64,000 bases of DNA from Anadara kagoshimensis. Lineage: Eukaryota > Mollusca > Bivalvia > Arcoida > Arcidae. Below the pieces are notes generated by a model. That model was not told the DNA's origin and searched no databases. It was given only the letters and a program-made list of their open reading frames with translations. The position numbers and the translations under genes were made by a program. Positions 43,601 to 58,600 of the stretch are shown piece by piece (the first letter of the stretch is position 1; every line of letters starts with the position of its first letter). The DNA is taken from assembly GCA_021292105.1 (NCBI GenBank), contig CM037861.1:33882172-33946171 (forward strand), read 5' to 3'.

Positions 43601-46600
43601 TGTGTTAGTAGGGGACTTTTAATGAACAATATTAATCACATAGTGAAACTGAACCTTTAATAGAGTGTCTACTAACAAAAGTCAACTATCATTTATCTCA
43701 AATATTTTATATTCAAACAAAAGTCATTTGTTGTATTGCGTACCACTAAATTAAAGTAAAAGAAAGAAAATGACTAGCTATATTTCTTATATTTCATTTA
43801 TTCAAAATTTATTCTGAAATATAGAGAAATCTAAGGTACAATAAAACATATATACATATATATATTCCGGAGCCCCCGGTCCCACTTTCCTGGTGGAAGT
43901 TCACGCGTCTAACCTAACTTCTCAGTATCAAAGTTTTTACTTTGCTTCTGGGTTGTGATTTGGACATGAATTAGTATGTTTGTTTTTTTTTTACTTTAAC
44001 ATACAGGTAAAGGCATTGGTTTTATACAAAAATTTAAAGTAGTTAAAAAGACATAGAAGGCATGAAATTAGGTTTAAGGTATTTGTAAGTGTGGTTTAAT
44101 ATATGTTCATAATGGCAATGAACAAAAGAATGATAACATAAAGTTAGTAAAATATCAACTATTTAACAAATCCTTGTTATTATATTTATTTAGTGTGCAG
44201 TACAATTTGTCTAAGTTTCCCTTGATGACGCCATTGTTTATGTTACAGGTAGCCCATTCTCCTGTATTGTTGATCAGGTGGATAATGGATACATCACAGC
44301 ATTTGGTGCCGGTCTACTTGGTGGTATGAGTGGACAGATGGCCCACTTCACACTTGTTGCTAAAGCAGGAACATTGGGTAATAATACAGTCAAACCTGTC
44401 TGTAAAGGTCGACCAAGGAAGGCAATTAAAGTAGAGTAGCCTTTATGGGCAGATACCTTAACATATAGGTTTAAATAATATTATTTAGGAACAATTGGGA
44501 TGCAATTCTACAGACCTTTATAAGCAGGTGGCCCTTATATAGAAGTAAAGCAGGTTACACTGTACCATCAAATATATGACATAGTTTTAATAGGACATCT
44601 TACAATGTTTTCATTTGTATTTGTTTTTATTCGGACACCTTTTTTACATTCACACTGTGTGCAACTCATCCAGAGCAGTAAAGGGAAACTATGTAAATGG
44701 AAACGCCATGGAAAAAAGATTGATGGAATCATCAATTGTGTGTGGAGAGAGAGAGGGGGAGAGTATTGCAAAATCAAAATAAGCAAAAGCAAAATGTCAT
44801 AACCTAACCGTTGCAAAGTCCGATTCTCTCGATTACTGTCTTATGATGTTACAACGAACAGAGAATTAATTGCAAATGATTACTTTTTATTTGTGTGTAC
44901 ACAGGTTCAATCGACATCAAAATTGATGGCCCAGCCAAAGTGGAGCCAAAAAGAGTCGACAAGGGAGATAAATGCGATGTTTCCTATTTGCCTATGACAC
45001 CTGGTGCCTATAATATCGTTATTAAATATAAGGGAAAGGAAATCAAAGGATCACCATTTGTAGCCAAAGTTTCAGGTAAATACCAGTTGAACCCTATTCA
45101 TGCTTTTATTAAAGATTTTTTCAAATTTATGTCATGTGATAATTTTGAATTTTTATAAAAAAGGATATATTCAAAATTAGTTGTCATATGTCATAAAATA
45201 TGTCAAAAATGGAATATAACAATTTATACCATTTTTGAATGTACTTAATGATAAATTTTCAAAAAATGGAATATGACAATGTTGTAATTTTGACTGCCTC
45301 GCTTTATATCAATTCAAAATTAGAGCATGACTTTTTAATATTTACTTGTCCAATTATTTTTCATGTATACCACTTCAACCACCTTATTTATGTCAATCCA
45401 TATCATATACTTTGTTGATACATCATTTTCAATACATCATCACTTAGAATTTACATATCTAATGGTTCAATAAATGTTTGTAAATAAATATTTCAAAAGA
45501 TCAAAAAGCTTTCTGATTCTGTCAAATTTTAATCGGGTGATTACATTATCACAGAACAGAAATACAAATGCAATAAATATAAATAAACAGATTCCACAAA
45601 AACGTAATCAAACAAAACAAATTAAGACCCCAATTAATAAGATATATACTGGTATTCAGATAAATAGTCTGTTGATGTCGATGTGTTCTTTTTATTTATT
45701 TATTTTCTAAGAAAACGCGTACTAAATTAATCAAAAACTTACGTAAGGTTACATTTGCAGCTGTATAACATACTTGATTACTTCAATTTTTCAATTTTCA
45801 ACTTTCCTTTTTTATGCAGCAGTATACCTGCTTCTCTTGCGTACTGTGTATATGTTTCACAATTAATACGCCATGGTAAAGTTAGTGCCCACTACTGAAA
45901 CATTATACAACCAAACAAGCTGCTTACAAATAAACTGTTGACACAGAAATATTTTAGGCCAGTCTTTTAAAGGCCCTTAAAAAGTTTTATGGACGTTAAA
46001 ACGATATTGTAGATAGGTATGATGTTTGTATATCCAAAATTACCCTGTGTACCTTTGAGATCCAACAGTTCGATGTTCCTGTTATTCTATATTTGGATAT
46101 TATACTTGGCGGGTGTAGCTAGCTTAACATGGGGTGCATACTCTTCCAGAGCAACCGACTTCACTTTTCTGGTTGAAATTCACATCTTTAACTGTATTTG
46201 CTAGTTTGTTTCAAAGTTCTCTACCTTTTGGATTGTGGTTTGGATATGGATTGGTATGTTTCTAAAAATACCGCCTTTGGTGACATGCTGACAATGCTAA
46301 ATTACATTATCGTAAGCAAACTCGTTTGCCTTGCAGAGAAAAAATAAAATTCCTTCATCGACTATTTTATCTGCAATACCAGTTATATGTAAGAGATGTT
46401 TGAAAGTTTTTCAAAATGAAAATATAAAACTATTTAAAAATGACAGTTTTGACATTAATAAGAAACGTTTTTGAACCATTTTATGTAGGTAATCCCTGTA
46501 GAACAGCTATCCAGTGTGTTATTTTCCTTTTTATTGATTCCAACCCGAGTGTTTAAATATATATATGTGTGTGATGTGTAAGCTTAAACCTTTGTACAAA

Positions 46601-46655
46601 GTAGTATGGATCATTCATAAACGTGAAGCCTTTAAGAGTTTGAACGGAACGAAAA

Positions 46656-46691
<36 letters not shown>

Positions 46692-49600
46692 AAAAAGTTT
46701 ATAAAATGTTTTCGCATTCATTTCTAAAATATTTACGATGTATGTTAACAAAATACAAAATTTTGGAGAAAAATTTCTTGAGTTTCGATGTATTTGGAAA
46801 AATGGTTCCGAGCAAACGTTATGGGTACCACGTGTTACTTGGGTGAACCCAATTGTTGTCAATTCTTGACTACAGGAGACTTAAACTGATAGCGATATCG
46901 CCATTTATGAACGGGTTCTGAAAATATTTCCTACTTTTATATTGCAATTTGAAAGATAACAGCTTTTGTCTAGAGAAACAAAATGCAAGGATACTACTGA
47001 TTAAGCAGCAAAAAGTGTATTTTCATTCATATTTAAATGTATGTTTTCATTAGTGGCAGCAGAAGGCATTTATCAAAATGGTCATTTACTTAGACCTGGT
47101 AAGTCAGCGAAAGCGCCACATGGCGTCAGTTTTATTGTAGCAGCTGAAAGACCGATAATTCAATTTACGCTATCCCTTCATATATTGTCTATATTGTATC
47201 TTACATGCTTGTTTTATTCAGTTTAAGTTTTCTCTTCTTTTATGTTTTGATAACACCTTAATGTTTATAATTACTAATACTTTGCTAATTTAATTTTAGT
47301 TAAACATGGCACCATTTTGCATGAGTAGTGTAGTATACTAGTATATTATTTCATTGCTGTTACGTTTTAGTATCTATTATTCGTGTCAAACTGTCGCACA
47401 AAACTTATTTAGAACCTTTTTTCTTCCTGTTGTTTTTCAAGATTAGCAGTGTCACATCATACCCCATTTCCGTAGTTGTTATTCATATCAATACATTACA
47501 TGGAGAATGTCGGTCTTTCACTTCTACAATAGAACATTTAGAAACTCTCACAAATCTAACTTTATTAACGATCAAAATGATACAGAGACTGCAAAACTTA
47601 CTGGCATGATAGGTTATCTCTCTGAATTAATGTTGTAAACAGTCTCAAATGTGTAAAAGTAACATGTACGTCATGTGATAATTTTTGAATTTTTAATAAA
47701 ATAAGTTATTCAAAATTAGAACATGATGTCTGGTAATTTTTTAATACTTATTTAGGAAAACAAATCAAAAATTAACATATGGTACATATATAAAACGCTA
47801 TAACCATAACTATGTATAATGTAGAATAGAACAATGTACCTTTAACAATCAAAATATCAGATATTGTCATCTTTTGTAAAACTGTTGTAATACAAGTTAA
47901 TGAATCGATTCAGAAGCTAATATAATACATTTTGATATTCCAACTTCTTGCCGTAAAAGTAAAGGGGTGAACAGGTGTATCGGACGACCAAAAACAAAAC
48001 AAAATTGATTGTTATTTTTCTAAATCGTATATTATGACATCAAGTCCTTATAATTACTGTTTTAAGCACAGTATCTGCAATTGTATTTCCTATATTAATG
48101 ACATCATTTATTAACATTATTATAGTGTTTTTGCTATTTGAAAGAATAAAAATGGAATACATCTTTGTTTCGGTTTGGAATCTGGTTCCAAGCACGATTT
48201 TGATAGAAAATTGTGCAAGCCCCAAATATGTCTACTTCTGAAATATGTTTGTAAAACAACTAAATGATTGACGATTTAGAAAGGAGGAAAATATTTTTTT
48301 AAATTTTCGGAGTGCCTCATATACCTTGCCGTCTCAGCATGTCAAGGGAAGCAACTCTTCCTGGTTTTCGGAATCGGTTCATTGATGAAGTATTGTCACT
48401 TACTCTGTTCTTGTATTTTGTAAACATTAAAGGTAGATTTAGATTGAGCCTTAGCACACAACATAAAACAGTATGATTCTAACTCCCTCAAGCAGAGAAT
48501 TTCCTTAGCTAAATTTGGTAGAATATATTTTGGTCATTTTGGTATTTTTTCAAAAATTTTGGAAAAATGGTTTCACAATTTTGGTCCAAGGACTACTGAT
48601 GAGGAATTGTACTCCGAAATGACTGTCTAGTGCTGTAAAATTAAAACTGGTGTAATATGTAATATAAATACAATTTCTGATATCGAGATTATTAACCATT
48701 TATCTCAGTAAAACATGAGACTTTTTTTTCAAAAAATGACTGCCCCTTCAAAACGACATACCTTTTCTTCGAATAAGATAATTACTATGATGACAACAGT
48801 TTTAATGATTTGCTTTAATTTATGAGCAATGTTGCCATCAATGTTAAACTATTATCATTACCAACGATAACAGCTTGTTTTATTATTCCTACTCAAGACA
48901 TTAAAAAGCTTAAATCAATAGTCAATTTGTAACAAGTTAACATTAGAACGAGGTTTAACATATTGGGGGACCCATCCATCGGAGATGAACACATTTTAGA
49001 TTTATATTTATATAAGTAATAAACTGTGTTTAAGGGACCTCCGAAGTTTTTGGTCTCATCTTAGATCTATTTATAAATACCAGTTGTATTTTAGACGGCA
49101 GAAGGAGCGAATTGTATTTTGAAACAATCATTTCTTCTCTACAACATGTAATCAATATTGTCTGCTGTTTTGAAACAATTAAGTTGTTTCCAGAGGAAGT
49201 GTGAACTGAGATTGTTAATAATTTTTACTCAATTGATTAAAGCAATGAACATCATTTTGTGCATGAACTCTGAGCTTAAGGAAATGTGATTTTGGATAAA
49301 TCGTTTGGAAATGTTAAAAAAATCCAAAATTTTAAAACCCTGTCAAGATGCTTTAGAATTCAACAAGTCTCTTTTCAAAACCTTATCTTCATTATATAAA
49401 ACATATTCTATGTTTGTTTCTACGAGTAGTGATCAGTATGGGATTTTATTTCTTTATTTTAATGAATTTCAAAAATGATTTTTTAGGTGAAGGACGCAAG
49501 AGGTCACAACTGTCCTAGGTAACACTTGTGAATATGACCTGAACGTTTCCGAGCCTGACATTGTAGACCTTAATGGATCATTGCATTATCCAGATGGAAA

Positions 49601-52600
49601 AATTGAGCCATGTGTCCTCAAAAAGCTAACTGACGGCAAATTGGGTATGTGGGATAATTTTGCTTTACATTTACAAAAATAGATTTTTTATAAAGTTTTA
49701 AAAAATCCACATGATAAGAATTTTGAAAAGTTAATCATTTAACAACAAAATTGATGTTAAAAATTGATGAATAATTTGAAGGTTGTTTTTATAAAGGTAG
49801 AAAATGGAATTTGATATAAATTTTTTATGTACCTTTTTCCTTAAATAAAATTTCTTGTTGTATGTATAAAATGAAAATATATCATTAGTAATAATATGAA
49901 AAATTTTATTTTGCTATTTATAAAACATGAAAATATGATCTGTTACTATGACCATACCAGTGTTTACTATATTGGCATGAAATTTATTCCAAGATACGGA
50001 GTTTTAAAATTAGTGGACCCGTTATGGGTTTGTCTTTTGTGTTCGTTTATTCTGATTATTGCTTTGTGCTCTTGATTGTCTTTTGGGCTATATACACATA
50101 TTTTTTGTTTTTATTTTGTTGTTGTTTATAGACCACGACTAAGAAAACAAAGCACTTACTATATCAATTGAGATTTTTAAAAATACAATCTTGTACGGAA
50201 CAGAGAAATAAATCCGTCTTAAATTATATAATAATTTTATGTTTATTAATCATTTTTCTTGCAGCTATTTCATCCTTCTGTCCAAGCAAAACTGGAAAAC
50301 ATCAGGTTCATGTAATTCGTCAAGATAAAAATATCAAAGGAAGTCCCTTTACCATTAATGTTTCTGACAGAGAAATGGCCCACGCATCCAAGGTCAAAGT
50401 CTCTGGTCCGACAACCGAGGCTAGAGCCAACACTTCTAATGTTTTAACAATTGATACCGCTGATGCAGGTAAGTCCGACCTTAAAAGACATCTAAGAAAA
50501 GTAGAAACACATTTCTCTGAACAATTTTGGGCTTGCATTTGAAATAAATCTTGAATTATGTTTAATATATGAAAAGTATCAAATTCGCACATCAGTTAAT
50601 GTACAAACAACATTTAATATGTTCTGTCATTCATGGACTTGAATTTGTGTCTTGTTCCGTTGAAATTTTTCATCGATGAGGGATAGATTTCCACCTTTAT
50701 TATTGAACAAGCGGTGTATGTCCATATTATATAATTTCAAAACATAAATTATTATATTTAATTCTCTAAATAAAGTTGAAATCGTATTTTAAAAAACACA
50801 AATATTTATGGTTAATTTTCCATCATATCAAAAGAACTATTCCGTCCTTCAGGATGGGGAACAGAAAGTCACTTCTGTTTTAATCTGATCCATACCAGTA
50901 TCATTAGCTGTGTATGTGTTTGAACTAATTTTTCATACAATAAAAAAAATAATCTTTTTTCTTTAAGGTTATGGAGGTCTGTCTATAGTAATTGAGGGTC
51001 CCCACAGATCGGAGGTAGAACTACAAAGTTACGAGAACAATGTGTACAACGTAGAATACAGCCCACATGAACCAGGGATATATATCCTTAATATCAGATA
51101 CGCTGACGAACATATACAAGGTATTACAATTACAATCACAACCTGTCTATAGAACCCACCAACTAAAAGTGGCCTTTATGGGCAGGTGACATTTATATAC
51201 ACATTCAAATAGTACGAATAAAGAACAATTGAGATACAATTCTACTGCCCTTTATAAGCAGGTAGCTCTTATATAAAGGTGGCCTTTAAGACAGGCTGGG
51301 CTGTACTTACAAGATTTTCAATACACTCATATTTTACTTGTTTCATTCGTTTGGTGTTGTTCCCGGTTATCTGTGTCATATTAAAAATGTTGCTTCCTGT
51401 GTTATGTTTATGTTTAAAATAATAAAAACGAAGCTTTGAAGTCCTTCAAATCACACCAAATACAAGAATTAACATCAGCCCTTTTACATTCAAAACAATT
51501 TTTATGATTTTTATTTTTCATTTACAAAGCATTCATCCGCGAAATTACAGACCAAAAGTTGTGTTTTGAGAAATGTGTGAGCATTGGCGTTTAGGTTGAT
51601 TTATACAGGAGTAACGTTCTCTATTTAAGCCTATTTTTATATAAAAAGGAAAATTTGTGATTATTTAATAAATTATGAGACCAATGTAACTACGGAAAAT
51701 GTTCTCAAAAATATAAAACAACATTATATAATTATAATTTTAGGAAGTCCCTTTTTATTGAATGTTAGCGGAGATCCCTCAGGACGTGTTAGGGAGACTT
51801 TGTCAAAGGAAATGGCACAAGCCGAGCCCGTGAAGAAAGGACAACAATGTGAACTTCTTCTGAAAATACCAGGTATAGTTTAAATTTTTCTCCTATAAAT
51901 TGTACTGTCAATTTTCATGTTTGCTTCTTTAAATTACGTTGACTTCTGAGCTACAGTGCACTTTGCTCATTAGTACTTTATTCCACACATTAATGCCAAT
52001 TCATCTATATGCAATTAAGTTGCATGGTAACCGGTTTTTGAACTACCTGATTTCCATCGTCGGTTTTAACAGATACATTTAAGAAAATAACAGCTTATAC
52101 TAATTTTGATCCATGATGTAAAGTAATTCAATTCAAGATAAAGAACTTAAAAAAAAAAAAATAAAGTGTTCCAGTAGATCCTTCAATTGACTGCCAGGTA
52201 CCACGTCTGGATTGAATTGGATTTTAATAGAAGAAGTATCACTTGCAAAAATATGGAAAACTATTTTAGTAAAGACAAATAGGTAAAACGAACTTGTAGA
52301 TTTGATGGACAGTACTTTTTATATTTATCTTTTTCGACTTATACTGTTAGTTGTATTGGGATGATGTCATTATTGTCAGGTAAACTTTCAATTATATTAT
52401 CCTATTCTATTTTTCCCTATCAAATTAACAAAGAATTAAACATAAAAAATTATGTTGTACTTCAAAGGTACAAATCCATTTGATATGGAGGCATCAGTGA
52501 CGGATCCAGATGGCAGCACAGAGGTGTGTGAAATCATGGACGAAGAAGATTCCCATTATAAGATATTCTTCACTCCTGCCATTGAAGGATTACATACACT

Positions 52601-55600
52601 GAGTATCAAACACAAAGGAATGCACACATCTGGTGAGTTCTCAAATGTTCTTGTGTCTCATTAACCTAGTTTTTTACACTTTTGTAGTCAAAACACTGCC
52701 ACATTATGTTCATGTTAATTATCCAATTTATTTGACGAATGTTTTACGAATATCTTGCACTCAAGAGTAAATAATGTAAAGTAAACATTGTTACAATGGT
52801 AATACAAAACATTGGGTGATTATTCAATATGCCGATAATGTTTTATCACGAATATTTACGCTTTTCTACACCTTTTCCTTTTCAGGCAGTCCATTCCAAT
52901 ATTCAGTTGGACAGTTGTCATCCGGTGGATCACACAAGGTACAAGTTGGTGGTCCCGGTTTGGAACGTGGTGAAACCAATACATTTAGTGAGTATTTGTC
53001 AATTTTATGTTTATACACTACAGTTGAAATATGTTCGGTTGTTAATCAAAAACAAACATACTAATCCAGGTCCAGGTCCGAATTGTGTTAAACAATGTAT
53101 TTCATTTTTGTATTACTAAATTTTAACGGTATAATTCCGTATACTTGGGCTATTAAATAGTTCTATAATCGGGTCACTGGACACTGACTACTGTGCCCGT
53201 CCAAAGTATTTAAGTAATCGGTGGACCACATAAGTTACATAAAATATTCTTTTGAGTTACATTTTTTTTCAAATGTTTCTGAGTTACAAATTCCTCATAC
53301 AAAGCAAAGATACATGTATTCAATTATTGATTTTATAAGCAAAATCCTTGAATTTATGAATGTCAATATGTGGTAAACCCTACTGTTAAAAAACTGTTAA
53401 AATTGTTTGTAAAAAAACATTTAAGAACCTGTTAATTATTCCAGATGATTTCAATATATACACAAGAGAAGCAGGTGCGGGAGAACTCAACGTAGCCATT
53501 GAAGGTCCTGGTGAATCTAAACTTAAACTTGAAGATAGACCAAATGGATTCCTTGGTGTTGGTTACTCTGTTACAAAACCAGGTAATTTGTAATAGAATG
53601 CAATAAGGACAGTTTGTATAGATTAATATAAGGATAATTACAATAGTATCAAACAAGATCATAATACAAGAATAGAAATACGATTTCACATTTTATCTAA
53701 AAAGTACTTCTTGAGAAGTAATTATTAGAATATGTGTTTTTCATCTTGCAATTCAGCTAATTTAGCTTCTTGTCCCCACCTCGCGCTTTATTAAAGCATG
53801 TCAAAGCACTGACTAAATAAACATTTTTGATAAAAACAAAATCCACTGGCTGTTCTTTTTTTTAAACCGATATTCCAAAAATATGTCCACTTTCAAGGTA
53901 GTGAAAAAATTATGCTGCCTTGGACAATGACAGTAGGCTTATTCTTTGTATAAGGTGTAGTCAAGAAATACGATTTAAGTTCTGGTCTTAATTCATAATC
54001 AGAAAATTAATCTAGAAATCCAATGTATATACACATTGTCAATATAAAATAACCATAATATAATATACATTTAAAGAAATAGAAATATCATCTTGTAGGA
54101 ATGTATGGGCTTCATATCAAATTTGCTGGTGAACATATTCCCAACTCTCCATTTATGGTACATGTTGCTCCAGACAGTGGACAGGCTAAAGAAGTTACAG
54201 TTCACGCTTTAAAAGATCGTGGACTTAAGGTATGATATTGTACGATCTATATAATGTCATCAGTGCAATTTTAGGGCATAAAATACATGCAGCATGGATA
54301 GAAACTACGCCAACTGATGTCAATAAACGGACTAATCTGGAAGCAAGGTCTATTCTCTGAGGTCAAATTGCCGGTAACAGTTTCACATCCGGGTACAATA
54401 TTGATCCAAGATTTCAAACTTAACAACTTAACTCACTGATTTTTTTAATGTTAAAACCGATGGTTATTTCTAAAAATTACCATTTATATGCAAAAAGGCC
54501 TTTAGGTAAAAACAAATCGAGATTTTCGCTTTTGGTTATTTTGATTATTATTTTTCAATCTTTTTTGGGTTATACAAAAATTGTAATAAAAGGGAAATCA
54601 CCCAAAATAGTGAAGAATAAACCACAAAGCCATATTGTCTTAATGGACAATATTTATTGTATTTCTGCTTTACTATTGGATTGTTCAGGGGCCCTCACGG
54701 AACGGCATATATTCTTTGGGTTCAAATTGTTGCAAAAAAGGTAGGATGATTAATGACACCACCTACCGTGTCAATATATATGATACCTATATCAATCTAG
54801 GTAGTCTATTGTAGCTTATATTTTATTATCTAATGCTGTTGGTTCATTATTGTTTGTTCTTTCTTGTTTTTTTACCTCTTTTGTATGCGTTTTTCTTCGC
54901 TCGGTTTATTTTACACTTTGGTCTGATTTTTATCTGAGAAATCTAAGCCAGGCTTATGGAATATTTTATTTTCACGCTCTAATTTTGAATCTTTAAGTAA
55001 AATAAGAAATTGGTAATTTAATACAAATAACTACTCATCATTACATGTATGATTAAACATTTTTTGGACTTTCATTTCAGATGCGATTTTTTACCTGGTT
55101 GAAATCCTGTGTTTGTAAATTATTTTTACAATAGAAATTCTAAACTTAACGGAATATTACTGTTCATTTGATATGCAACAATAAGTTTGACAGTACTGTA
55201 ACTGCACCAGTTATTGCCATTTTGGTATTAAATTCCCTACGAGAATAAACTAAGCAATTTTATTTTTATCTTATTTAAGTTGTTTTTAATGAAAACTTTC
55301 TTCCATTTTGAAAATATATGTCTTTGCACCGGAGACCTTTATTATATATTGAATGTTTGTACTCCATTGTATTTTATTTACATTAATTTATTTTTCTTGA
55401 TATTCTCTATTTGAGTGTTTCATTTCTATTGTAATATATTAACATATTTTTGTTCTCTTAAAACCAGAAAATTAAACATTTGTATAATATTTCCCAAGCA
55501 GTTCTGTAACATCTTTACATTATTATTTTAAACAGGTTGACAAAGCATGTACTTTCACAGTTTCCTACAATGGCGCTTCAGGTCAACTAAATTCTCACAT

Positions 55601-58600
55601 CCGTACGCCATCCGGTGGGCATGAAGACTGCTTTGTACAACAAATGGACGATGGACTCTTTGCCCTTAGATTTGTTCCACGAGAAAATGGAGTTCATTTT
55701 GTAGATATCAAGTTAAACGACCACCATATACCAGACAGTCCATTTGCTGTCTTAGTCGGTTCCACAGCAGCTGATCCTGCAATGGTATGTGCCTACGGAG
55801 ATGGTTTAGAACATGGAAAGACAAGTAAGTTTGTATTATGTATTGAGTGTTTATTAATCGATCTTCTATTCTTTGGGTTGATTAGCACTATAGCTTATCC
55901 TGCATGTATTATGGTCCCTCCTAAGGGACCTTTTCTCCTATAGTGGTGTCCTGTATAGAAGTAAAGCGTAGGAATCGATGGGCTCGTTTGGATTATAATA
56001 TGCAGTTTAGAGTATCAGATAATGAATATTATTATCAATATCACTATGATTAACTTTATAACATTATCTTGACAACATGATTCACGGCTACAATTTAATC
56101 TAGATTTTTTTTTTAAATTTAAACTGATCAGGTATCAAATAGAGACAATGTCGATAACAATGATTATTTTTTTTCAGATTTGAAGAACAAATTTGTTGTC
56201 CGAACTACTGGGGCAGGAAGTGGTCTTCTTGCTGTTTACATTGACGGTCCTTCAAAAGCAGCTCTTAGTTGTCGGGAATTGGATGAAGGTTACGAATTCA
56301 GTTTTACACCTTTTGCACCTGGCAAATATTTGATAACCATCAAATACGGAAACATCAATATCGCTGGAAGTCCATATGCATCCATGGTAGTAGGTAAGTA
56401 ATTGTCCAGAACAATTCAAAATGAAACGGTTTGCTTGAGGCATGGCCAAATTTAAATTTGTCATATCAAACATACCAAATAAAAACTGATAAAATTGTTA
56501 ATAAATGTTTTCCTTAACTGATTTAACATAACAAGATATACAATCAAACTAGTAAACAGTCAAATATTGATACAAAGGTTCTACGTTTGCCATTGACCGA
56601 TGTCAAAATTGTTTTATAAAGTCATCAAGAAAGAGGTTGAAACAATTCCATGTGTTCACGGTGTCAGGATAGTATGATAATTAGTGCTTTGTGAGAAAAA
56701 GGTTTCATACTAATGGCGATCAGCTAATTGATATTAGTTTATAGTTTAATGTAACATAAATAATTAATTATAAATATATGCAAATATTTCGTCAAATTAT
56801 GTTTTTTTTATTATTTTCGGACCGCAGCTAGTTAACACGGTTTGATATCCAAGATGGGAAGTTGGAACACTACACAAAATTATTTATATCATTATTTAAT
56901 TTATTTTACTTTTTGATTAATTTAACTTCCTTATTTAAGATTATTAATTAATAATAATTAACAGACGGTTTTAATAACTACTGGTCCAAGTTTCTATATT
57001 TTGATAGTTTGGTTGTTACTCTGTGTCTTATACTTTTTAGTAGCGCAATATTTGCATAATATTATCAATTGATCTCATAACAAATAAAATCTGTTCTTCC
57101 CTGTCATTTGGAAAAAGGAAAGTCAGTTTTCTCAGAGTAAATATTGGGACAAAATAAACAAAATACTTTCTTGTCATTTGATCCATCACCTTAATAAACA
57201 ATAGTATTGTCTCCTTATTTTATTTATCTTTAGTTTCTAGTTTCTTTATTTTTCATATATTGTTTTTAGTTCTTTGTACATTAAGTACACGTATTTCAAT
57301 CACAAATTGCTTTTGTTTTTTTATCAACAAAAATTGGGGGAAATAATACAAATGGAGGTGGGTTCGTGTCTAATATAATTTTATGTCTAGGAATTTTGCT
57401 TCAAGATACACATATAATATTGTAAAATAGTAAGCAATGCAAAAAAAAAAAAGATTTTATTCTTCGAATAACAAAAATGTATATCGCCTTACCCCTGATT
57501 CTGTTCATCTGACACGAAACTCGATGGGAACAGGTTATCTCTCATTATTGACTGGTTTAGTTGATGTAATAATGTTAGCTATGTTTACTAATTTTGATGT
57601 AACAAACTAATAGTCAGATGTCTGATCTTTTTATATATTGTGTAGCTTTAGACGTTACAATTAGACAAGTTTGGTATTATTGGTTGGCCATACAATTAGG
57701 AGAGTAAAATATTAAAGTACAGTTTAACAAGAGAAATTGGGCAATGAAAAAACAATGCTAGATATGTATTGACGCCAAAAAAGGAATTAAAGGAATTACC
57801 ATACCATACTTAACTATTAAGTACCCGTATCCAACAATGTTATTAATTATATAACTACTGATGGGGAATTTTATTGTAAAAGACCCTCTGGCCTAGTGCT
57901 CCAAAAAGATAGCAGCTTAATAATAATATTGATAACCTTTACATATCTACATGTCACATAATTTCAAAATCCAATTTCTATGTACATGTATTTCATTTTA
58001 ATTTTAGAATAATTACCAGAAAGTATTGCTGTTTTAAAATAGCTAGCAAACAAACATAGTGTTACTCTTACGGAGGACCTGTCCTCACTTCCCTGGTAAA
58101 AATTCACTTAATTTGTCCGTTTTAAAATTTAACTTTTCTTTTGGATTGTGATTTGAACGTATGTGCTTGGTTGATATAATGATATGGTTTACTGAGACAT
58201 TGTTATCTCAATATTGTTTATCCCATCCTCTTATATTATTTTATTTGATCTTTATTCGTTTAGACATTGGTGATTATAGGTGAATAATTTTCATCTACAG
58301 ATTTGTATGACTTCTAATGAGAGATCAAACAGTACCAAACTTGTCTTATTATATATCTTAATTTGCTTACACTCGTACTATTATTATTAAACATGTATGG
58401 TATATAAAAGTGTATAATATGTTGTATGATTTTTCTTTTAATTTTTAACAGTTGCAGGTGGAAAAGGTTGGTGGTCAGATTTAAAACACTGGCCTAGGTC
58501 AATTTTGCAAGCTTTTGTTTTGAAATACCGCTACTCATTTGTTACTGCAAGTGAATTATTTACAAAATTAAAGAATTTTTGGGGATTTTTTTAAAGAAGA

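Noticed and set aside
44895-45158. ATG-initiated filamin ORF starting in exon 4
   Set aside because: The ATG is intronic; the reading continues exon 4 upstream of a normal acceptor.
49487-49644. Filamin as a pseudogene because of the stop in exon 5
   Set aside because: All other exons are intact with consensus splice sites and strong family similarity, and an in-phase inner acceptor avoids the stop. One base conflict is better explained by assembly error or alternative splicing.
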